This document shows, piece by piece, positions 18,707 to 27,850 of a DNA stretch of 64,000 nucleotides. This DNA comes from an uncultured bacterium (GTDB lineage: Bacteria > Krumholzibacteriota > Krumholzibacteriia > LZORAL124-64-63): the NCBI GenBank assembly GCA_903859215.1, contig CAIOLW010000241.1, positions 44,084-108,083 of the forward strand, given 5' to 3'. The stretch's first letter is position 1. Every line of letters starts with the position of its first letter. Under the pieces are notes generated by a model. That model was given only the letters and a program-made list of their open reading frames with translations, ran no database searches and had not been told where the DNA came from. A program made the position numbers and the translations under genes.

Positions 18707-20460
18707 GACTGACCTCCCTCGGCTGCGCGCTCACGCTTGCGCGTGGCGATGTAATCGGCGAGCCACGCGTCGGCTTCGTCCGCCGTGGTCATGGTCAGGA
18801 GGTGGTCGGCCACCGAACGCGCTTCCGAATACGGCGTCCAGCGGATGACCTGCTTGACCTTGGGCAGCGCGGCGCCGTGCGTGCTGATCTCGTCGAGGCC
18901 CAGTCCGAAGAGCACTTCCGCCAGGCGGGTCTCGGCGCTCATCTCGCCGCACATGCCGACCCAGATGCCCGCCTCGTGCGCGGCATCGACAGTGCGCTTG
19001 ATCGCCCGCAGGACGGCCGGGTGCAGGGGACGGTACAGGTACGAGACGCGGCTGTTGCCGCGGTCCATGGCCAGCGTGTACTGGATGAGGTCGTTGGTGC
19101 CGATGCTGAAGAAGTCACACTCGCGCGCCAGCAGGTCGGCCTCGAGCACCGCCGCGGGCGTCTCGATCATCACGCCCACCTGGATGTCCGGCACGTGCGG
19201 TTTGCCCTCGGCGGCCAGTTCGGCCAGGGCCTCGGCACAGACTTCGCGGGCCTGCCGCAGTTCCTCGACGCCGGTGATCATCGGGAACATCAGCTTGGCC
19301 GAACCGGCGGCCGCGGCGCGGTAGATGGCCTTGATCTGCGTCTTGAACAGCACGCGGTTGGCCAGCGAGAACCGGATGCCCCGCCAGCCCAGGAACGGGT
19401 TGTACTCGCGCTTGGCGCCGAGGTAGTCCGAGACCTTGTCGCCGCCTACGTCCAGCGTGCGGAAGATGACCGGGCGCCCGCCCATGCGCCGCACGATCTC
19501 GTTGTAGATGCGGACCTGGTCGTCCTCGGTCGGGATCGTCCCGTGCTGGAAGAACAGGTATTCCGTGCGCAGCAGGCCGATGCCCTCGGCGCCGCGCGCA
19601 AGCGCCTCCTCCACCTCAACCGGCAGCTCGATGTTGACCATCATCTGCACGCGCCGTCCGTCTGGCGAAACCGCCGGGAGATCGCGCAGGTAGGCGAGCT
19701 TCTCGTTGACCACCACCTGCTGGCGGGTCAGGACGCTGAAGTGCTGGCGCGTTTCGTCATCCGGGTCGACAAGCACGCTGCCGTCGGTGCCGTCGACCGC
19801 CACGACGTCGCCGGGCACCAGCAGCGCCGCGGCCCCCCGCAGGCCCACGACGGCGGGGACACCCAGGGAACGCGCGAGGATCGCAACGTGGCTGGTGTTG
19901 CCGCCCTCGTCCATCACGAAGCCGAGCACGTTGTGGCGGCCAAGGGCCGCAGTGTCGGAAGGCGTCAGGTTTCGCGAGGCGATGACACTGGGCACCGCCG
20001 GCGGCACGGGGCCGGACACGGCGCCGTCCGTGAAGCCGCGCAGCACGCGCTGCTCCACATCGCGGAGGTCATTGACGCGATCACGGAAGGTGGCGTCCTC
20101 GATCTCGAGGAAACGCGCGGCGAGGTCGCCGACGGTGCGCGCAAAGGCAGCCTCGGCGTTGATGCGCTCGAGGCGGATGGCCGCCAGCGTAGCATCCCAG
20201 ATCATCTCGTCTTCGAGGATCAGCAACTGGCTGGAGAGGATCGCGCCTTCATCCGCGCCCAGTTCGCTGGTCAGCTGATCGCTGAGGTCGCGGATCTGGT
20301 CACGGGCCCGATCGACGGCGACGCGGAAGCGTTCGATCTCGGCCGGCACGTCCTTGACGGACACGGACCGGCGCCGGGGCACGATGGTGGCCAGGCGGAT
20401 CGTGTGGATGGGTCCGAGAGCGAAGCCGGGTGAAGCGCCGATGCCCGCAAGGGTCCGCAC
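18703..20460 (-). CDS. ptsI: PTS enzyme I (phosphoenolpyruvate-protein phosphotransferase)
   Basis: Takes phosphate from PEP and passes it to HPr. The 585-residue protein has the full order: an N-terminal HPr-binding helical domain, the swivelling phospho-His domain with H191 in GGNTSHVAILARS, and the PEP-binding barrel (MVNIELP, GIGLLRTEYLF, RTLDVGGDKVSDYL, FFSIGTNDLIQYTLAMDR, and the Cys motif GMCGEMSA). It begins one base after the HPr stop and overlaps the next gene by 4 bp. Together with EIIA-D this forms a complete phosphotransfer chain. Confidence 0.96.
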   Translation of the reverse strand: MRTLAGIGASPGFALGPIHTIRLATIVPRRRSVSVKDVPAEIERFRVAVDRARDQIRDLSDQLTSELGADEGAILSSQLLILEDEMIWDATLAAIRLERINAEAAFARTVGDLAARFLEIEDATFRDRVNDLRDVEQRVLRGFTDGAVSGPVPPAVPSVIASRNLTPSDTAALGRHNVLGFVMDEGGNTSHVAILARSLGVPAVVGLRGAAALLVPGDVVAVDGTDGSVLVDPDDETRQHFSVLTRQQVVVNEKLAYLRDLPAVSPDGRRVQMMVNIELPVEVEEALARGAEGIGLLRTEYLFFQHGTIPTEDDQVRIYNEIVRRMGGRPVIFRTLDVGGDKVSDYLGAKREYNPFLGWRGIRFSLANRVLFKTQIKAIYRAAAAGSAKLMFPMITGVEELRQAREVCAEALAELAAEGKPHVPDIQVGVMIETPAAVLEADLLARECDFFSIGTNDLIQYTLAMDRGNSRVSYLYRPLHPAVLRAIKRTVDAAHEAGIWVGMCGEMSAETRLAEVLFGLGLDEISTHGAALPKVKQVIRWTPYSEARSVADHLLTMTTADEADAWLADYIATRKRERAAEGGQS

Positions 20461-20461
20461 C

Positions 20462-20740
20462 TCAGCCCTCCGACTCCGGTTGCCCCAGGCCGACCTCGAT
20501 CAGCTGCTGCAGCGCCGCCAGGGCAGCCGCCTCGTCGGAGCCCTCGGCCTCGATCTGGACCACCGTCCCGTATTCGGCCGCCAGGCTCGCCAGCCCCATG
20601 ATGCTCTTGGCGTTCGCAACACGGCCTTCGAAGCGGATGGTCACTTCGGAGGCAAACGACTTCGTCAGCTTGACGATACGCCCAGCTGCTCGGAGGTGGA
20701 ACCCGACCGGATCGGATACACGGGCCGTCGCCGACGTCAC
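20462..20740 (-). CDS. ptsH: HPr phosphocarrier protein
   Basis: A 92-residue HPr with the phospho-carrier His at position 15 (GFHLRAAG; Arg at 17 as required) and the regulatory serine at position 46 (NAKSIMGLASL). The presence of Ser-46 matches the hprK gene six genes upstream, whose product phosphorylates that residue. The sequence GFHLRAAG differs from the usual GLHARPA, as is common in non-Firmicute HPr proteins. It sits between EIID (48 bp gap) and EI (1 bp gap). Confidence 0.95.
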   Translation of the reverse strand: MTSATARVSDPVGFHLRAAGRIVKLTKSFASEVTIRFEGRVANAKSIMGLASLAAEYGTVVQIEAEGSDEAAALAALQQLIEVGLGQPESEG

Positions 20741-20788
20741 GTTGTGCGCTTTCGGTGGAGGGGCAAATTGAAACCAGGATTCAGCATA

Positions 20789-21601
20789 TTAACTCCCTTT
20801 CGGACCCAACGCAAAGGCCAGGAGCAGGGCCGCCAGGCCCGTGGCCAGGACCATGAATTCGCCGGCCCAGCGCCGCCGGACCAGAACCGGGAGCGCCATC
20901 GCCCCAAGGACGACCGCAAGGAAGGCCCAAGGCGTCGTACCGACCTGGTCGCTGCCCTCCCACGCGTGCCGGAGCAGCCAGCCGGCCGAAAGCCCTGCCA
21001 GCACCCGCACGGCGCGCTTCGCCCCGGCGATCGCCCGGTGCCAGCGGGCGTCCCCGAGCAGGGATACGATGTCGTAACCGGCGGCGTAGCCGCGCCCCAG
21101 GGAGCGCCAGCGCCAGACGAGCTGGCCAATGGCCGCCGCCAGGCCCAGGCCGACAACCGGCCACGGCCGGCCCGTCAGCGCCAGCGCGCAGCCCAGCAGG
21201 GCCGCCGCCGGCCTCAGCCCCAGCCAGAAGAGCTGGTCGCCGAGTGAAGCCAGGGCCCGCGCCAGTGAATCGCGGAAGATCTGCGACTGCCCGCGCGGCA
21301 ACCCACCGGCGCCTTCACGCTCATGCTCGAGCCTGAGCAACCCGCCGATCACGTAACCGGCAAGGTACGGATTCGTGTTGAAGAACTCGTAGTACCGGCG
21401 GCAGAACAGCCTGTCGCGGTCCGCATCGCGTTCACGGTCCCGCAGCCACGGCATCAGGCACACGAGCAGGCCCAGGTTCTGCATGCGCTGGTGGTTCCAG
21501 GAGGCCTGCAGCGCCAGCGTGCGCACGAACACGGAGCGGCGGACGCCGCTCGTCAGCCGTGCCGGTGCCTCGCCCGCGCCGGGCCTGATCGGCTCGGTCA
21601 C
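20789..21601 (-). CDS. PTS mannose-family EIID component
   Basis: The membrane-anchored IID subunit of a mannose-class PTS transporter, 270 residues. The hallmark N-terminal part is present: RTLALQASWNHQRMQNLGLLVCLMPWL, then RRYYEFFNTNPYLAGYVIGGLLRLE. A cytoplasmic helical region and hydrophobic C-terminal segments follow (ALLGCALALTG, WAFLAVVLGAMALPVLV, FMVLATGLAALLLAFAL). The GTG start at 21601 overlaps the EIIC stop (GTGA). The frame stays open further upstream, but only this start agrees with the EIIC stop and with family length. Sugar specificity cannot be read from sequence. Confidence 0.88.
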   Translation of the reverse strand: MTEPIRPGAGEAPARLTSGVRRSVFVRTLALQASWNHQRMQNLGLLVCLMPWLRDRERDADRDRLFCRRYYEFFNTNPYLAGYVIGGLLRLEHEREGAGGLPRGQSQIFRDSLARALASLGDQLFWLGLRPAAALLGCALALTGRPWPVVGLGLAAAIGQLVWRWRSLGRGYAAGYDIVSLLGDARWHRAIAGAKRAVRVLAGLSAGWLLRHAWEGSDQVGTTPWAFLAVVLGAMALPVLVRRRWAGEFMVLATGLAALLLAFALGPKGS

Positions 21602-22365
21602 GTCAGCACCCCCAGGGACCAGCCGGCCACGACCCCGGCGCCGACCCAGCGCCAGTGACGCGCCACCCCATAGCGCTCCAGGACCGCCCCGATCCCGAGC
21701 GCGGAGGCCAGGATCGGCACCCAGGCCATCGCCCCGCGCACCCCGGCCGGCAGGACGCCATAGAGCGGCACCCACAGGCCCGCCACGGCCAGCACGCCGG
21801 CGGCGCCATAGATGGCGCCTCGCACCAGCGTGGCCGCCAGGCACCGCCCCTGGATCCGCTCGATGCGCACCAGGTTCCCGTCGCGCAACGTCCGTCGCCC
21901 CTGGAGCATCCAGATCAGGTGCAACCGCCGCTGCGCCTGGACCAGGGGGTGGCCGCCCAGGCTCCACAGCGCGGCGCCCAGCAGCAGCCAGCCGGTCAGG
22001 GCCAGGTCCCCGCGCGGCGCACCGGCCGTCAACCCGTGGAAACCGCCGAGCGCGGCCGGCACCTTCCCCGCCAGGACCGTCCCGCCCACGGCCGCCACGG
22101 CGGCCGCGGACGCCTCGCCGGTTACGGTCTGGCCGACCGGGAGGTTCATCACGAGCGCCAGTTGCAGCGGCAGGCCGATCGCGAGCCCCAGCGCGGGATG
22201 CCCGCACAGCAGGCCCGCGAGGGTCGCCGCGCACAGCGGCTGGCTCAACCAGGTCTGCGCCAGCGCGGTTTCGTCCAGCGCCAGAAGCCCCGACAGTAGC
22301 GACAACCAGCCCACGAGCGCCCAATGCGCCCCCGTGAACCCGCCCATGAGGTCGATGGCCGTCAC
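21598..22365 (-). CDS. PTS mannose-family EIIC component
   Basis: The integral-membrane IIC channel subunit, 255 residues, with repeated hydrophobic segments throughout. Recognisable elements are GWLSLLSGLLALDETALAQTWLSQPL, the GLLCGHPALGLAIGLPLQLALVMNLPVGQ stretch (each read in parts), and GGHPLVQAQRRL. These match the sorbose/mannose IIC family, which has an early LDE-containing span and a conserved GxxxG pore region. GTG at 22365 overlaps the EIIB stop by 4 bp. With EIID it would form the sugar-conducting part of the transporter. Confidence 0.85.
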   Translation of the reverse strand: MTAIDLMGGFTGAHWALVGWLSLLSGLLALDETALAQTWLSQPLCAATLAGLLCGHPALGLAIGLPLQLALVMNLPVGQTVTGEASAAAVAAVGGTVLAGKVPAALGGFHGLTAGAPRGDLALTGWLLLGAALWSLGGHPLVQAQRRLHLIWMLQGRRTLRDGNLVRIERIQGRCLAATLVRGAIYGAAGVLAVAGLWVPLYGVLPAGVRGAMAWVPILASALGIGAVLERYGVARHWRWVGAGVVAGWSLGVLT

Positions 22366-22859
22366 AGGCGCGGCTCCATCGAGGCCAGTTGCTCGGCGCC
22401 GAGGGCGTGCTCGCGTCCCCCCGGGACCTGCTGCGCGAAGAGCGTCAGGCCCGCCGCCAGAAGGTGCCTCATGGCCGCCAGGTCCAGGCGGTCGATGAAC
22501 ACGAACGGAAGCATCTCGACCTTGCCGGCGCCGAAGTGCATGCCGCCGATGTTCACCGACGGCAACGGGGCGCCGAGGTGGGCGAGGTCGCTCATCTCGG
22601 TCGGCGTGGCGGTCAGGACGATGGTGCGCTCGGCCGCCGATTCGCCGCCGCGCAGGGCGGCCGCGGTGCGCGCCAGCGACAGCACCGACACGGCGATCGA
22701 CGGAGGCACGGAGCTGGCGTAGACGCGGCTCTGCCACGGGTCGGCGGCGATCACGTTGCTGGCCAGGATGATCCGGTCCGGGCGCAGGCGTTCACTCCAG
22801 CCGACGGTCACCTGCCCGTGGATCAGGCGATCGTCGACGCGGGCCAGGACGACGGGCAT
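22362..22859 (-). CDS. PTS mannose/sorbose-family EIIB component
   Basis: A cytoplasmic phosphotransfer subunit, 165 residues. The active-site histidine is H14 in ARVDDRLIHGQV, the diagnostic motif of the IIB(Man) fold, followed by GWSERLRPDRIILASNVIAADPW as in other family members. It accepts phosphate from EIIA and gives it to the sugar during transport through EIIC/EIID. It is translationally coupled on both sides: it starts immediately after the EIIA stop and overlaps EIIC by 4 bp. Confidence 0.93.
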   Translation of the reverse strand: MPVVLARVDDRLIHGQVTVGWSERLRPDRIILASNVIAADPWQSRVYASSVPPSIAVSVLSLARTAAALRGGESAAERTIVLTATPTEMSDLAHLGAPLPSVNIGGMHFGAGKVEMLPFVFIDRLDLAAMRHLLAAGLTLFAQQVPGGREHALGAEQLASMEPRL

Positions 22860-23255
22860 CTAGCGGCCCCCGACCAGCGTGATCGCCTCGCGTCCCTTGC
22901 GCACGAGGCGGCTGACGAGCTCAGCGAACCCGTCGTTCTCGCGCCACGTGAGGAAGCCGAGCAGCATCGCCAGGTTCACACCGCTGATGATGGCGCGGCC
23001 GCCCTCGCGGCCGCAGGCGAGCTGCGCTGCAGTGGCGCAGCTGCCGCCGTAATCGTCGACGAGGATGACGCCGCCCGGCGACCCGGCCGCGGCACCCTCC
23101 TCCAGCCACGACGCGATGTCGGCACGCAGATCCGGCAGCGACTTGCCGCTGTTGGTCATGGCGGCGAGCCCCTCGACCGGGCCGAGGATCAGCCCGGTGA
23201 CCCGGACCAGTTCGGCGCCGATGTTCCCGTGCGTGATCACCAGACAGCGGATCAT
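22860..23255 (-). CDS. PTS mannose-family EIIA component
   Basis: A cytoplasmic IIA(Man) domain, 131 residues, phosphorylated by HPr on H9 (VITHGNIG). Other family features are LTNSGKSL-like AMTNSGKSLPDLRADIASWL, the GGVILVDDYGGSCATAA loop, and IISGVNLAMLL. In delta-proteobacteria a similar IIA next to hprK and rpoN is often regulatory and lacks IIC/IID. Here the complete B, C and D set follows directly, which supports real sugar transport. It begins 26 bp after the hprK stop. Confidence 0.93.
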   Translation of the reverse strand: MIRCLVITHGNIGAELVRVTGLILGPVEGLAAMTNSGKSLPDLRADIASWLEEGAAAGSPGGVILVDDYGGSCATAAQLACGREGGRAIISGVNLAMLLGFLTWRENDGFAELVSRLVRKGREAITLVGGR

Positions 23256-23280
23256 CCCGCAATCCTTCCCGCAGGCCGCT

Positions 23281-24249
23281 TCATTCGCGGTCCTGCCCGA
23301 GGTAGTCGCGCAACCGGCTGCTCGAGCGCATGGACTCGAGGATGCGCTCGTTCAGCACCTGGGCCGCGTCGTAGCCGTAGATCTTCAACATGAAGTTCAG
23401 GGCGATCACTTCACTGATCACCGTGATGTTCTTGCCGGGGAACAACGGCACGGCCACCTGCGGGATGCTCACCCCGAGGATCTCGGTCTGCCGGTTTTCC
23501 AGGCCCATGCGCTCGTAGTCGGCGGCGTCGTCCCATTCCTGCAGCTGCACCTCGACCTCGACGCGCTTCTGCATGCGGATGGCGCGGATGCCGAAGATGG
23601 CCTGGACGTCGATCACGCCGACGCCGCGGATCTCCAGGTGGTGCCTGAGCACCTCGCGGTGCCCGCCGATGAGCACGTCCTCGGCGGTGCGCGTGATCTC
23701 GACGATATCATCGGCCACCAGGCGGTGGCCGCGCTCGATCAGGTCCAGCGCGCACTCGCTCTTGCCGATGCCGCTGCGCCCGGTGAACAGGAGGCCCACG
23801 CCATACACGTCCACGAGCGTCCCGTGCACCTCGGTCCGGGGGGCGAACCGGCGCTCGAGGTTGTGCGACAATTCGGTCATGAACTCGACCGCGGGCAGGG
23901 CCGAACGGATGAGCGGGAACTCGCGCTCGCGGGCCAGCGACAGCACGCCCTCGGGCACCGCCTGGTCCATCGCGATGAAGATCACCGGCGGGTCCAGGCT
24001 CAGCACGCGCTCGACCGCCACCCGCTGCTCGGCCACCGAAAGGGTGGCCAGGTAGGCGGTCTCCGACTCGCCGAAGACCTGGATGCGGGACGGCAGAAAG
24101 TTCTCGGCGAAGCCCATCAGGGCCATGCCCGGTCGGTGGACGTCCGGCGCCAGCACCGGCAGCGGCCTCGCGGGGAGGTCGACCAGCGGTTCCAGCAACA
24201 ATGTCTCCCGGAGCTCCTGGTAGAGCCCCTGGACGGTCACGTTGGCCAT
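23281..24249 (-). CDS. hprK: HPr kinase/phosphorylase
   Basis: A bifunctional enzyme that phosphorylates HPr on Ser-46 with ATP and also removes that phosphate. The N-terminal MurF-like domain is followed by the kinase core: Walker A GRSGIGKSECALDLIERGH (~residue 150), LVADDIVEI, and the family signature ENRQTEILGVSIPQV followed by PGKNITVISEVIALN. The frame extends up to TTG at 24315, but ATG at 24249 has GGAG eight bases ahead and gives the usual ~320 residues, so it is chosen. It lies between hpf and the EIIA gene. Its target serine is present in the HPr encoded downstream. Confidence 0.94.
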   Translation of the reverse strand: MANVTVQGLYQELRETLLLEPLVDLPARPLPVLAPDVHRPGMALMGFAENFLPSRIQVFGESETAYLATLSVAEQRVAVERVLSLDPPVIFIAMDQAVPEGVLSLAREREFPLIRSALPAVEFMTELSHNLERRFAPRTEVHGTLVDVYGVGLLFTGRSGIGKSECALDLIERGHRLVADDIVEITRTAEDVLIGGHREVLRHHLEIRGVGVIDVQAIFGIRAIRMQKRVEVEVQLQEWDDAADYERMGLENRQTEILGVSIPQVAVPLFPGKNITVISEVIALNFMLKIYGYDAAQVLNERILESMRSSSRLRDYLGQDRE

Positions 24250-24311
24250 CGATCCGTCTCCCGCCGTCAAACGCAGAAGCGGGAGCCCCGCGGCCCCCGC
24301 CCCGTTCACCT

Positions 24312-24839
24312 TCAATCCTGGGTCGGTTCCATGTGGCCAAGGGCGCCATCGGCGCGTCGGTAGATCACGCCCAGCCGTGACGTCGCCGCGTTGCGGAAGA
24401 CCAGGAACGGCACCGAACCGCCGGCAAACCGGGCCTTGGCCTCTTCGATGTCCAGGTCGGGCAGCACCAGGCCCTCGACCTCGTCGACCTCGATGGCGCC
24501 GAGGTCCCCGTCCAGGAGCGCCCGCCCGAGGCCGCCGTCCTCGCCCTTCTGGCGGTCGGTCATGCGGCCCTTGAACTTCGTCAGCTGCTTCTTGAGGCTC
24601 TCGACCATCTCGTCGACGGCGTATTCGGGCTCCTGCCCCTCGCCCGTGGCGCGGAATTCGTGGTTCTTCAGGTGCAGCACCGAATCCGCGACGAAATGCC
24701 CCGCCTCGTGTTCGATATTGATCTTGAAACTCTGGACCGGCCGCGGGATGAACTTCTCCAGTTTCTCGATCGCCGCCTCGACGGTCTCCCTCTGGTCATC
24801 CTTGAGGGTGAAGTGGCGGGCCTTGATTTCCATCAGCAT
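24312..24839 (-). CDS. hpf: Ribosome hibernation promoting factor, long form
   Basis: The 175-residue long-type HPF dimerises 70S ribosomes into inactive 100S particles during stasis. The N-terminal S30AE domain spans about residues 1-100 (MEIKARHFTLKDDQRETVEAAIEKL... read in parts). The C-terminal dimerisation domain, LDIEEAKARFAGGSVPFLVFRN followed by LGVIYRRADGALGHMEP, identifies the long form. ATG at 24839 or 24833 could start it. It sits between rpoN and hprK, the same order as in many proteobacteria, where hpf is often co-transcribed with rpoN. Confidence 0.94.
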   Translation of the reverse strand: MLMEIKARHFTLKDDQRETVEAAIEKLEKFIPRPVQSFKINIEHEAGHFVADSVLHLKNHEFRATGEGQEPEYAVDEMVESLKKQLTKFKGRMTDRQKGEDGGLGRALLDGDLGAIEVDEVEGLVLPDLDIEEAKARFAGGSVPFLVFRNAATSRLGVIYRRADGALGHMEPTQD

Positions 24840-24905
24840 GGCGTCCTCCTCGCTGGCTGGCGAATTCTCCGCGCTGCAGTCCGGTTTCCCGTGACTGTCC
24901 CGATT

Positions 24906-26396
24906 CTAGAACTGCTTGCGCATGCGCGCACTCAAAATCCCCATCTGCTCCCTGTATTTGGCTACCGTACGCCGGGCAATTTTCAGGCCCTTTTCCTGGA
25001 GCAGATCGACAATTTTCTTGTCCGACAAAGGCCGGCCCGTGTTTTCGCCGTCGATGATCTCCCGGATCATGATCTTGACGGCCTTGGCCGACACGTCCTC
25101 GCCGGTGTCGGAGTCGAGGCCGGCGCTGAAGAAGAACTTCAGGGGGAACACCCCGCGCGGGGTCTGGACGTACTTCTGGCGGGTGACGCGCGAGACGGTC
25201 GACTCGTGCATGCCGATGGTCGAGGCGACCTGCTGCAGGGTCAGCGGCCGCAGGGCGATGGCGCCCCTCTCGAAGAACTCGCGCTGCTCGCCGACGATCG
25301 CTTCCATCACCTTGATCATGGTGCGGCGGCGCTGCTCGATGGTCTTGATGACCCACTCGGCGTGGCGCTTGCGCTCGTCGATGAACTTGACTGCGTCCTC
25401 GCTCGTCTGGACGGTGCCTTCATAGGCCTGGCTGACGCGCAGGCGCGGGATGTTCCCGTCGTTCAGGTAGACCGCATATTCATGCCCGTCCTCGTCCACC
25501 TTCACGACCTCGAGGTCGGGGACGATGGCTCGCGCGCCCTCGGTGTTGAGCGACAGGCCGGGCCGGGGGTCCAGTTCACCGATGCGCTGCGCGATCTCCT
25601 GCACCTGCTTGACCGTGATGTGCAGGTCGCGCGCGACGTCGTTGAACTTGTGGTTCTTCAGCGCCTCGAAATGTTCCTTGATGACGAGGGCCTCGTCCGA
25701 CTCGGCCATCCCGCGGGCTTCCAGCTGCAGCAGCAGGCATTCCTGCAGGTCCCGCGCGGCCACGCCCGCCGGGTCGAACCCCTGCACGACGCGCAGCACG
25801 GCCTCCACGGTGGCCTCGGGGACGTCGAAGTAGGTGCAGATCTCGGCCACGCTGCAGCCAAGGAGCCCGTCCTCGTTCAGGCAGCCGATGATGTACTCGC
25901 CGATCGCCCGCTCGATGCCCTCGGGCACCGCCAGGTGCAGCTGGTCGGTCAGGTCTTCCTGCCCGCTCGGCACGTATTTCTGCGGGCGTTCGAGTTCGTC
26001 CTCTTCGTCCCATCCCTGGTCGAGGGACACGGACTGGAACCCGTCATCGAAGCTGTCGCCCCAGTCGCGGCGCTCGTCCAGGTTGTCGCCGACGCCGTCG
26101 TCGGCGCCGTCGCGCAGGTCCTCGTCCGCATCCGGCCCCTGGTCCCCGTCGCCGTCCGCGTCGCGCTCGTCGGACGGCGAGGAGTCCGGGCTCTCCTCGG
26201 TCTGGTCGCCGCCGTCCGGCTCCTCGTCGGCCTCGATCTCCTCCAGCAGCGGGTTGCCCTGGAGTTCCAGGCGCAGGATCTGCTCGAGTTCCAGCGTCGG
26301 CACCTGCAGGAGCTTGAGGGCCTGCTGCAGGCGCTGCGTCATGACCAGCTGCTGGCGCAGCTGCATGTTCTGTCGCAATCCGAGGTTCGGTGCCAT
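24906..26396 (-). CDS. rpoN: RNA polymerase sigma-54 factor
   Basis: Directs RNA polymerase to -24/-12 promoters and needs an AAA+ activator. The 496-residue protein has the Gln/Leu-rich region I (NMQLRQQLVMTQRLQQALKLLQ), an acidic, Asp/Glu-rich region II (about 55-125), the core-binding domain, a helix-turn-helix, and the invariant RpoN box ARRTVAKYREQ near the C-terminus. The gene lies after lptB and before hpf, the arrangement seen widely in Gram-negatives. Two candidate sigma-54 promoters (3820-3835 and 3892-3907) and one activator gene (43603-45144) are in the same window. Confidence 0.97.
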   Translation of the reverse strand: MAPNLGLRQNMQLRQQLVMTQRLQQALKLLQVPTLELEQILRLELQGNPLLEEIEADEEPDGGDQTEESPDSSPSDERDADGDGDQGPDADEDLRDGADDGVGDNLDERRDWGDSFDDGFQSVSLDQGWDEEDELERPQKYVPSGQEDLTDQLHLAVPEGIERAIGEYIIGCLNEDGLLGCSVAEICTYFDVPEATVEAVLRVVQGFDPAGVAARDLQECLLLQLEARGMAESDEALVIKEHFEALKNHKFNDVARDLHITVKQVQEIAQRIGELDPRPGLSLNTEGARAIVPDLEVVKVDEDGHEYAVYLNDGNIPRLRVSQAYEGTVQTSEDAVKFIDERKRHAEWVIKTIEQRRRTMIKVMEAIVGEQREFFERGAIALRPLTLQQVASTIGMHESTVSRVTRQKYVQTPRGVFPLKFFFSAGLDSDTGEDVSAKAVKIMIREIIDGENTGRPLSDKKIVDLLQEKGLKIARRTVAKYREQMGILSARMRKQF

Positions 26397-26422
26397 CGCT
26401 TCGTGCCTTCCCTGGCCCGCCG

Positions 26423-26466
26423 ACCGGTCCCTCCCGGGGCCCCCTGCGGCGGCCCCCGGAACCGGT
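26423..26466 (-). other. Intercistronic hairpin between lptB and rpoN
   Basis: ACCGGT arms at 26423-26428 and 26461-26466 enclose a GC-rich stem (CCGGGGCC with GGCCCCCGG, one bulge). It fills most of the 75-bp gap. With no T-run it may attenuate or process the message rather than end it. Confidence 0.4.
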
Positions 26467-26471
26467 ACTCC

Positions 26472-27212
26472 CTAGAGCCGGAACTTCTCGCCCAGGTAGA
26501 TCTCCCGGGCCTTGGGTGATGATACGATCTCGGCGGCGGTGCCCGCCAGTTCGATGCGCCCCTCGAACAGGATATACGCACGGTCGGTAATCGTCAGCGT
26601 CTCGCGGACGTTGTGGTCGGTGATCAGGACGCCGAGGCCCCGGTCCCTGAGCGACGAGACGACGCTCTGCAGGTCGGCGACCGCGATCGGGTCGATGCCC
26701 GCGAACGGCTCGTCCAGCAGCATGAACTTCGGGTCGGTGACCAGCGCGCGCGCGATCTCCACGCGGCGCCGCTCGCCGCCCGACAGTTCATAGCCACGGC
26801 TGCGGCGAATATGGGCCACGCCCATCATCTCGAGCAGTTCCTCGAGCCGGCGCTTGCGTTCGGCGCCGCTGAGCTTGCGGCTCTCGAGGATCGCCATGAC
26901 GTTCTGCTCGACCGTCAGCCGCCGGAAGATGGACGATTCCTGCGGCAGGTAGCCGATGCCCAGGCGCGCCCGCTTGTACATGGGCAGGCGCGACAGGTCA
27001 CGCCCGTCCAGGGTGACGCGCCCCTGATCGGGCGTGATGAAGCCGACGATCATGTAGAAGGACGTCGTCTTCCCGGCCCCGTTCGGCCCGAGCAGGCCGA
27101 CGACCTCGCCCTGCCTGAGTTCAAGGTCGACATTGTCGACCACGGCGCGGCCGCGGTAGACCTTGCGCAGGCCCTCTGCCCGCAGGGCGGAGAATGCGCC
27201 GGTGTCGCTCAT
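26472..27212 (-). CDS. lptB: LPS export ABC transporter ATP-binding protein LptB
   Basis: The cytoplasmic ATPase of the LptB2FG exporter, 246 residues. Motifs: Walker [11 protein letters not shown]-loop [15 protein letters not shown] (typical of LptB), signature [17 protein letters not shown], Walker [17 protein letters not shown], and the H-loop [10 protein letters not shown]. The ATG at 27212 overlaps the lptC stop by 4 bp; the longer open frame upstream belongs to lptC's coding region. It pairs with lptF/lptG at 13-15.5 kb. Downstream is rpoN, a common neighbour. Confidence 0.96.
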   Translation of the reverse strand: MSDTGAFSALRAEGLRKVYRGRAVVDNVDLELRQGEVVGLLGPNGAGKTTSFYMIVGFITPDQGRVTLDGRDLSRLPMYKRARLGIGYLPQESSIFRRLTVEQNVMAILESRKLSGAERKRRLEELLEMMGVAHIRRSRGYELSGGERRRVEIARALVTDPKFMLLDEPFAGIDPIAVADLQSVVSSLRDRGLGVLITDHNVRETLTITDRAYILFEGRIELAGTAAEIVSSPKAREIYLGEKFRL

Positions 27213-27850
27213 GGGTGCTCCCCCGGGGCGGCCGCGGGGTCCGCCACCTCTGCCTTCACGTCCCGCTTGATCTCGACGTACTCGAGGTCCGGCGTGGCGT
27301 CCAGGCCGTTGCCCGTCAGGATGTCGGTGCCGCGCGTGAACCGGTTGGCGACATCGTTGCGGATGCGACCGGTCTCGTTGTCGAAGAACAGTTCCGCGGT
27401 CTGCAACCGGCGGCCGTCGTCGGTCCTGATGTCGACCGTCCCCCACACGTGCACAGCCCGTGTGCGCTGGTTCACCCGGCCGCTGTCGGCGTCCATGACG
27501 GACCAGTGCTCGCCCGCCCTGTAGAAATCCATGTGCACGTCAACGAGGTCGACGTCCTCGCGGTCGGCGTAGCGGCGCATGGACTGGCTGCCCAGGACCC
27601 AGGTGCGCACACCCTGGTCGCTCTCGGTCAGCTTGTAGTCGCTGAACTCCTGCAACGGGGCCGCGGGGCGGGTCCCCGACGCCATGCTCGCGGGCGTCGC
27701 CGTGGCCGACGGCGCGGGCTGGTCGGCGCGCCCGCAGCCGCCGATGACGCACATGGCCACCGCCGCCAGGCAGGCAGTGCCCGGCAGCAGGACCTTCGCG
27801 CCGGGGCGCGCTCCCTCGGTGGGATGGTGGATGTAGCGTCGAGTCTTCAT
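27209..27850 (-). CDS. lptC: LPS export periplasmic protein LptC-like
   Basis: A 213-residue, membrane-attached periplasmic protein expected to receive LPS from LptB2FG. The N-terminus carries a hydrophobic export segment with a lipobox-like VIGGC (Cys ~39), so it may be lipid-anchored instead of having LptC's usual transmembrane helix. A Pro/Ala linker follows. The rest has the repeating short strands of the OstA/LptC beta-jellyroll, including [19 protein letters not shown] and [18 protein letters not shown]. It overlaps both neighbours by 4 bp. No separate lptA lies between it and lptB, which is unusual. An LptA-like role cannot be excluded. Confidence 0.78.
   Translation of the reverse strand: MKTRRYIHHPTEGARPGAKVLLPGTACLAAVAMCVIGGCGRADQPAPSATATPASMASGTRPAAPLQEFSDYKLTESDQGVRTWVLGSQSMRRYADREDVDLVDVHMDFYRAGEHWSVMDADSGRVNQRTRAVHVWGTVDIRTDDGRRLQTAELFFDNETGRIRNDVANRFTRGTDILTGNGLDATPDLEYVEIKRDVKAEVADPAAAPGEHP

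Noticed and set aside
19850..19865. Further GGGACAC copies inside ptsI and inside the activator gene
   Set aside because: Isolated single copies in coding sequence, with no periodicity. They are expected by chance in GC-rich DNA and are not counted as part of the array.
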